Source of the DNA: Phragmites australis
Taxonomy: Eukaryota; Streptophyta; Magnoliopsida; Poales; Poaceae
DNA: 64,000 nt
Assembly: GCF_958298935.1 (NCBI RefSeq)
Contig: NC_084942.1
Span: 10,175,501 to 10,239,500, forward strand
Reading direction: 5' to 3'
Below the pieces are notes generated by a model. The model searched no databases. It saw nothing but the letters and a program-made list of their open reading frames with translations, and was not told the DNA's origin. The position numbers and the translations under genes were made by a program. Shown piece by piece: positions 58,607 to 64,000 of this stretch (position 1 is its first letter; each line of letters opens with the position of its first letter).

Positions 58607-61600
58607 AGGGCCAAGCTGCCCATAATGAGATTGACGAACAGGGCGATGCTGATTACGCTGGTGACACCGAGCATGAAGAGCTTCCCAATAACCACAATGC
58701 TCGGGATCATCGTCGGCGGCGTGCAAATCAGCAAGGTATGCGTCAAAACCAGCACCGACGTGAGGTACGTAATCAGGATGATTCTTTTGCTAAAGTTAAA
58801 TTCACTATACCTGCGTTCAATGGCAAATATGATCCTGATGCTTATCTTAACTGGGAGCTCGCTGTTGATCAAAAGTTTGCATGCCATGCTTTTCCTGCAA
58901 ATAACCAAGTTAGGGCTGCTACTAGTGAGTTTACAGATTTTGCATCTATTTGGTGGAGAGAACATTGTGGTAAGCATTTCAATAACATCCCCACAACTTG
59001 GGAAGCTTTAAAGTTGCTTATGCGACATAGATTTGTTCCCTCGTACTATGCTCGTGACATACTTAATAAACTGCAACGCTTACGTCAAGGTACCAATTCT
59101 GTTGAAGAGTACTATCAGGAGCTGCAAATCGGTATCTTGCGTTGTGGCTTAGTTGAGAATGACGATGCAGCTATGGCGCGGTTTTTGGGTGGGGGGCTGA
59201 ATCGTGAAATTCAGGATGTTCTTGATTACAAGGAGTACAATAATATTACTCGTTTGTTCCATCTTGCTTGCAAAGCTGAACGTGAAGTGCAGGGACATCA
59301 AATGAGGACACGAGCTAACTATTCTGCAGGTCGCACCAACTCTTGGAAACCAGCCACTACGGCTGCGTTGTCCTCCCCTTCGGCTGCACCATCTCCATCC
59401 AGCAGCAAACAGCAAACCGTGGCTTTAGCACCTATTGTACAAACCAAAGCTGCACACAACAGTTCAACACCAAGTGCTTCGGTTGCTTCTACCGGACGCA
59501 CTAAGGAGATACAGTGCCACCGCTGCAAGGGCTATGGCCACGTCATCCGTGACTGTCCAAACAAGCGTGTGCTGGTCATACGTGAGGATGGTGAGTATTC
59601 TTCAGCTAGTGATTTGGATGATGCCACATATGCCATGCTTGCCACTGACGTTGCAGGACACGAAGATACATTTGCTCATGAAGAACATGTTGCTGCTGAT
59701 GATGCCGACAAGTATTTGAGCCTGGTAGCGCAGCGTGTACTTAGTACTCAGCTTGCACCACAAGAACAAAACCAGCGCCATACTTTGTTTCACACCAAAG
59801 GCGTTGTTCAAGAGCGATCAGTTCGAATCATCATCGATGGCGGAAGCTGCAACAACTTGGCAAGCACAGATCTGGTGGAAAAGCTTGCTCTCTCAACTCG
59901 ACCACATCCCCACCCCTACCACATCCAATGGCTCAACCAAGGTGGTAAGATGAAGGTAACATGTTCAATAAGGATCCACTTTGCTATGGGTTCGTATCAT
60001 GATTATGTTGATTGTGATGTTGTTCCTATGCAAGCATGCTCCTTGTTGCTAGGTAGACCTTGGCAATATGATACAGATTGTGTGCATAATGGTCGCACTA
60101 ACCAGCACTCACTCCTCTTTAAGGGAAAGAAAATTGTTTTGCATCCAATGACCCCTGGACAAATTGTGCGAGATGAACTTGCTAGGGCGAGTAGAGAGCG
60201 TAAACAAAGTGAGAATCAGATTGTAGCACAAGAAATAAAACTGAATGGTCCTGTTTTGCTTGCTACTCAAGCTGATTTTGATGAGTGGGACGCTAGTGCC
60301 TCTACTTGCTATGCTCTCATATGCACACAGGTGCTGTTTTCGATTGACGAGGCACCATCTTTTGTGCCTCCTGCTATCACTAATCTTTTGCAGGAATACT
60401 CCGACGTTTTTCCGAAGGATTTACCTGCAGGTCTCCCACCTCTCTGTGGCATTGAACATCAGATTGACCTTATTCCGGGAGCTTCATTGCCCAACCGTGC
60501 GCCATATCGCACCAATCCCGACGAGACGAAAGAAATTCAGCGCCAGGTACAAGAATTACTTGATAAGGGGTACATCCATGAATCTCTTAGCCCATGTGCT
60601 GTTACTGTCCTGTTAGTGCCCAAGAAAGATGGCTCCTGGCGTATGTGTGTTGATTGTCGCGCCATTAACAATATCACAATACGATATCGTCACCCTATCC
60701 CTAGGTTAGATGATATGCTTGATGAACTAAGTGGTGCTATTGTGTTCTCTAAGGTTGATTTGCGTTGTGGGTACCATCAGATTGGCATGAAATTGGGGGA
60801 TGAATGGAAAACAGCTTTCAAAACTAAGTTCAGTTTATATGAGTGGTTACTCATGCCTTTTGGATTAACTAACGCACCCAGCACTTTCATGAGACTAATG
60901 AACGAAGTTTTGCGTGCTTTCATAGGCATATTTGTGGTTGTCTATTTTGATGATATACTGATTTACAGCAACTCTTTGGAGGAACATATTGATCATTTAC
61001 GTACTGTTTTCGATGCTTTACGAAGTGCATGTCTTTTTGGGAACTTGGATAAGTGCAGCTTTTGCACAGCCCTTGTATCTTTTCTTGGCTATGTTGTTAC
61101 AGCACAGGGTATCGAAGTGGACAGCGCTAAGATCGAAGCTATCCAGAGCTGGCCAACTCCTTCCACGGTGACGCAGATTCGGAGTTTCCTCGGGCTTGCT
61201 GGATTCTATCGCAGATTCGTTTGTGATTTCAGCACCATCGCCGCCCCGCTGAACGAACTCACGAAGAAAGGTGTTCCATTCTCTTGGGGTCCAGCACAAG
61301 ATGAGGCCTTCCTGACTTTGAAAGATAAGTTAACCCATGCACCTTTGCTTCAGCTTCCTGATTTCACTAAGATGTTTGAGCTAGAATGTGATGCTAGTGG
61401 AATTGGGCTAGGAGGTGTGTTGTTGCAAGAGGGCAAACCAGTTGCTTATTTCAGTGAGAAATTAAGTGGCCCTAGTTTGAACTATTCCACTTATGATAAA
61501 GGGCTACTTGCGTTAGTTCGAACGCTTGCGACTTGGCAGCATTATTTGTGGCCTAGAGAATTCATTATTCATTCTGATCATGAATCTTTGAAGCATATTC

Positions 61601-63041
61601 GAAACCAATCAAATCTGAATCATCGGCATGCTAAATGGGTAGAATTTATTGAGTCTTTTCCCTATGTCATCAAACACAAGAAAGGGAAAAAAATGTGATT
61701 GCTGATGCGCTGTCTCGCCGATACACCATGCTCTCTCAGCTTGATTTTAAGATTTTTGGGCTAGAAACTCTGAAGGAGCAGTATGCACTCAATCCTGATT
61801 TCAATGACGTGTTACTGAATTGCAAGAATGGGAGACCGTGTGGCAAGTTCTTCATGGACGATGGATTTTTGTTTCGTGCTAACAAGCTGTGCATTCCAGC
61901 AAGTTCTGTTCGTCTTTTGTTGTTACAGGAAGCGCATGGAGGTGGACTCATGGGACATTTCGGCGTCAAGAAGACCGAGGACATTCTTGCTGATCATTTC
62001 TTTTGGCCAAAGATGCGACGGGATGTGGAGAGGTTTGTTGCTCGCTACTCGACATGTCAACGAGCTAAGTCACGACTCAATCCCCATGGTTTGTACATGC
62101 CTCTCCCTGTTCCTTCTATTCCTTGGAAGGATATTTCGATGGACTTTGTCTTAGGATTACCTCGAACCAAGAAGGGAAGGGACAACATCTTTGTCGTTGT
62201 TGACAGATTTTCTAAAATGGCTCACTTCATACCATGTCACAAGAGCGATGATGCTACTCACATTGCTGATTTATTCTTCCGTGAAATTGTTCGCTTGCAT
62301 GGTATGCCCAATACAATAGTTTCAGATCGTGATACAAAATTTCTTAGTCATTTTTGGAGAACTTTGTGGAACAAATTGGGGACTAAATTGCTGTTCAGCA
62401 CTACATATTATCCCCAAACCGATGGTCAAACTAAGGTTGTTAATCGAACTTTGTCTACCATGCTTAGGGATACTCTAAAGAAGAATCTAAAAATGTGGGA
62501 GGAATGTTTGCCTCATATTGAGTTTGCTTACAATCGTTCTGTCCATTCCTCCACAAAGATGTGCCCTTTCCAAATTGTCTATGGTTTTATTCCTCATTCA
62601 CCAATTGATTTGATCTCTGTTTCGTCCTCCGAGGACATGAATTTTAATGCTAACCAACGTGCAGATCTGATATTGAAAATACATGAGCAAACCAAGGAGA
62701 ATATTGAGTGTATGAATGCAAAGAACAAAATTGCAGGTAGTAAAGGACGACAACATGTTACCTTTCAACCTGGTGACTTGGTTTGGTTACACTTGAGGAA
62801 GGATCATTTCCCTGCTTTGCGCAAGTCCAAATTGATGCCGCGTGCTGATGGGCCATTCAAGATACTTGAAAAAATAAATGACAATGCATATAAACTTGAC
62901 CTTCCTGTAGACTATGGTGTTTCTTCTAGTTTCAATGTTGCAGATTTGAAGCCATATGAAGGTGAGGAAGAGCAGCTTCCGTCGAGGACGACTTCGATTC
63001 AAGAAGGGGAGGATGATGATGACATCACCTCTTTAGTTTAG
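58607..63041 (+). pseudogene. Gypsy gag-pol polyprotein, one frameshift from continuous
   Basis: After an in-frame TAG near 58606 the frame is open from 58738 to 61698 and continues in another frame from 61695 to 63041. Order: gag ([20 protein letters not shown]), zinc knuckle [14 protein letters not shown] (59517-59558), protease [12 protein letters not shown] (59829-59864), RT with [16 protein letters not shown] and [11 protein letters not shown] (60936-60968), and RNase H ([20 protein letters not shown]). Integrase has its HHCC zinc finger, [20 protein letters not shown] and [19 protein letters not shown], and the FNVADLKPY end. The break lies in an A-run at about 61683-61693 between RNase H and integrase. 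Active-site residues of RT look intact. Confidence 0.85.
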
Positions 63042-63648
63042 CCACATCACCTGTTGTTTCCACAACTCCAGAAATGATACAAGGACCGATGACTCGAGCT
63101 CGTGCACGTGAACTGAACTACGTGATTCTCCTAAGGAATGAAGGTCCGGAACATGGCAACAAATAAAGCGGTGCTGCGCCACCAATCCTTTGGGCTGGGC
63201 CCATGTAATAAAGTCATGTTTTAGGCAATTTAGGAAATGTTAGAAGGAGATTTCTCCCAGCCTTTGCTGCTGGCCGAAATCTCCTCCCCCTCCTCCTATT
63301 TAGTCCAGGTCAAGCCTCCCTTATGAGGTGGGTTTTCTTTTGTTTAAGTTTAGCCATTGTGCAAACATTTATCTTCAGTTGTGTCCAGCAACCACCTGTA
63401 AGACAGCAATTGAGAACCCCATATTCGAGTGATTTCAGTTTGCCTATATCTTGTTCTTGCTTGTTCTTCGATTGCTTGCAGGAATTGAACCTCGTGTTCA
63501 GGTTGATCTCGCTATTCCAGCAAGGTCAATAACCATTTGGAGTTGGTTCTGCGATTGCTAAGGCGCCCACGACCTGTTCGTTCGTAGTCGGATCGCGAGA
63601 GTCACCACCACTCAATCGATATTTATCCTCTCACCGAAAGATCGGGCA
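63014..63648 (+). repeat. 3' LTR of the gypsy element
   Basis: It begins TGATGATGACATCACC directly after the purine tract aagaaggggagga, so it overlaps the end of pol, and ends GATCGGGCA. The length (635 bp) rests on these motifs, because no 5' LTR exists for comparison. Confidence 0.6.
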
Positions 63649-63808
63649 CTCCAGGCATATCATATGGATTCCAGAGAGAAAACTCGAAATAAGAGTGTAT
63701 ATTGACAATTTGTACAGAAGTGGTAACTTACATGGTTGGTGGCAGCCCCCGGCCAACTTGGGCAAGGGGGACCCCTGGCCTGGTTGGCCCGAGCACGAAC
63801 ATGTCCAC
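63649..63808 (-). other. Post-pol region of a second gypsy element
   Basis: About 160 bases between the LTR end and the stop codon of the neighbouring minus-strand pol. It contains a purine-rich stretch on the minus strand. No further feature seen. Confidence 0.45.
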
Positions 63809-64000
63809 CTAGGGATAAAATTTGCACAGATGCTCGATGTTCCACGCGTTTGGGAGCGGCTGCCCGTCTTCTGTGGCCAGGCGAAATGAGCCTTGTCACG
63901 GGGCACCGATCACAATGAAGGGGTCTTCCCACATAGGGGATAGTTTATTCTTTCCTTGGTGCATTTGAGTGCATCGGAGAACTAGATCCCCAACCTCGAG
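63809..64000 (-). pseudogene. C-terminal end of a gypsy pol (Tat/Athila-like), cut by window end
   Basis: Minus strand: EVGDLVLRCTQMHQGKNKLS, WEDPFIVIGAP, stop, then FRLATEDGQPLPNAWNIEHL and CKFYP before TAG at 63811-63809. This is the usual end of integrase in Tat/Athila-type gypsy elements. A TGA interrupts it. The rest of the element lies beyond the window. Confidence 0.75.

Larger units (their letters stand above)
58535..63648 (+). mobile_element. Ty3-gypsy element (chromovirus-like) lacking its 5' LTR
   Basis: Gag sequence starts abruptly next to the CACTA transposase near 58535, without LTR or primer-binding site. A nearly intact gag-pol follows, then a purine tract (about 63001-63013) and a 3' LTR (63014-63648). 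The pol has YFDD in RT and ends with a [22 protein letters not shown] C-terminus lacking a classical chromodomain, as in CRM-like chromoviruses (tentative). Sequence right of the LTR belongs to another gypsy element. The missing 5' end means it cannot transpose alone. Confidence 0.8.

Overview
This is nuclear DNA of a grass (Poaceae). The evidence is a complete plant-type telomerase reverse transcriptase (TERT) gene with a GC-rich first exon and AT-rich later exons, typical of grasses, surrounded by nested LTR retrotransposons, CACTA and Mutator-like elements and Stowaway/hAT-type MITEs. The species cannot be fixed from the sequence. No bacterial operons, rRNA, tRNA genes or CRISPR arrays are seen.

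Layout. 1-6898: a non-autonomous copia-type (SIRE/Maximus-like) element, with only the tail of its 5' LTR in the window, a decayed coiled-coil/zinc-knuckle gag, no pol, and a full 3' LTR. 6899-8112: nested hAT-like MITEs and a Stowaway MITE. 8113-18540: a minus-strand Tekay/Del-type gypsy chromovirus with a perfect 5-bp target duplication (CATCG), itself hit by a Mutator-like MITE; it ends about 450 bp upstream of the TERT start codon. 18991-43184: TERT, + strand, reconstructed here as 13 exons whose phases all join (3810 nt, 1269 residues), with every telomerase motif present. Its introns are swollen by insertions. Intron 4 (9.4 kb) carries a copia element inside a small Mutator-like repeat, then a gene-less LTR element whose polypurine tract was hit by a gypsy solo LTR. 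Intron 6 carries a terminal-inverted-repeat element. Intron 8 carries two copies of one gag/LTR family joined head to head. Intron 10 carries a possible gene-capturing element and a LINE tail with a 20-bp target duplication.

43185-47808: TERT 3' flank, an old copia remnant (about 43900-46510) and a short satellite-like tandem array of about 155-bp units. 47809-about 58535: a minus-oriented CACTA element with its terminal CACTACTG end, palindromic subterminal repeats, a decayed Ulp1-type (C48) protease gene with proline-rich repeats, a 3-kb LTR-like insertion, an internal block of the same subterminal repeats, and the C-terminal half of a TNPD transposase. About 58535-63648: a + strand gypsy element with an almost intact gag-pol (one frameshift) and 3' LTR but no 5' LTR, fused directly to the CACTA transposase. 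63649-64000: the end of the pol of another gypsy element, on the minus strand.

The only host gene supported is TERT; everything else is mobile DNA or its debris. The most notable points are the intact telomerase gene inside heavy transposon load, the promoter-proximal retrotransposon, the inverted retroelement pair in intron 8, and the layered CACTA/gypsy locus. No wholly new biological system is evident.
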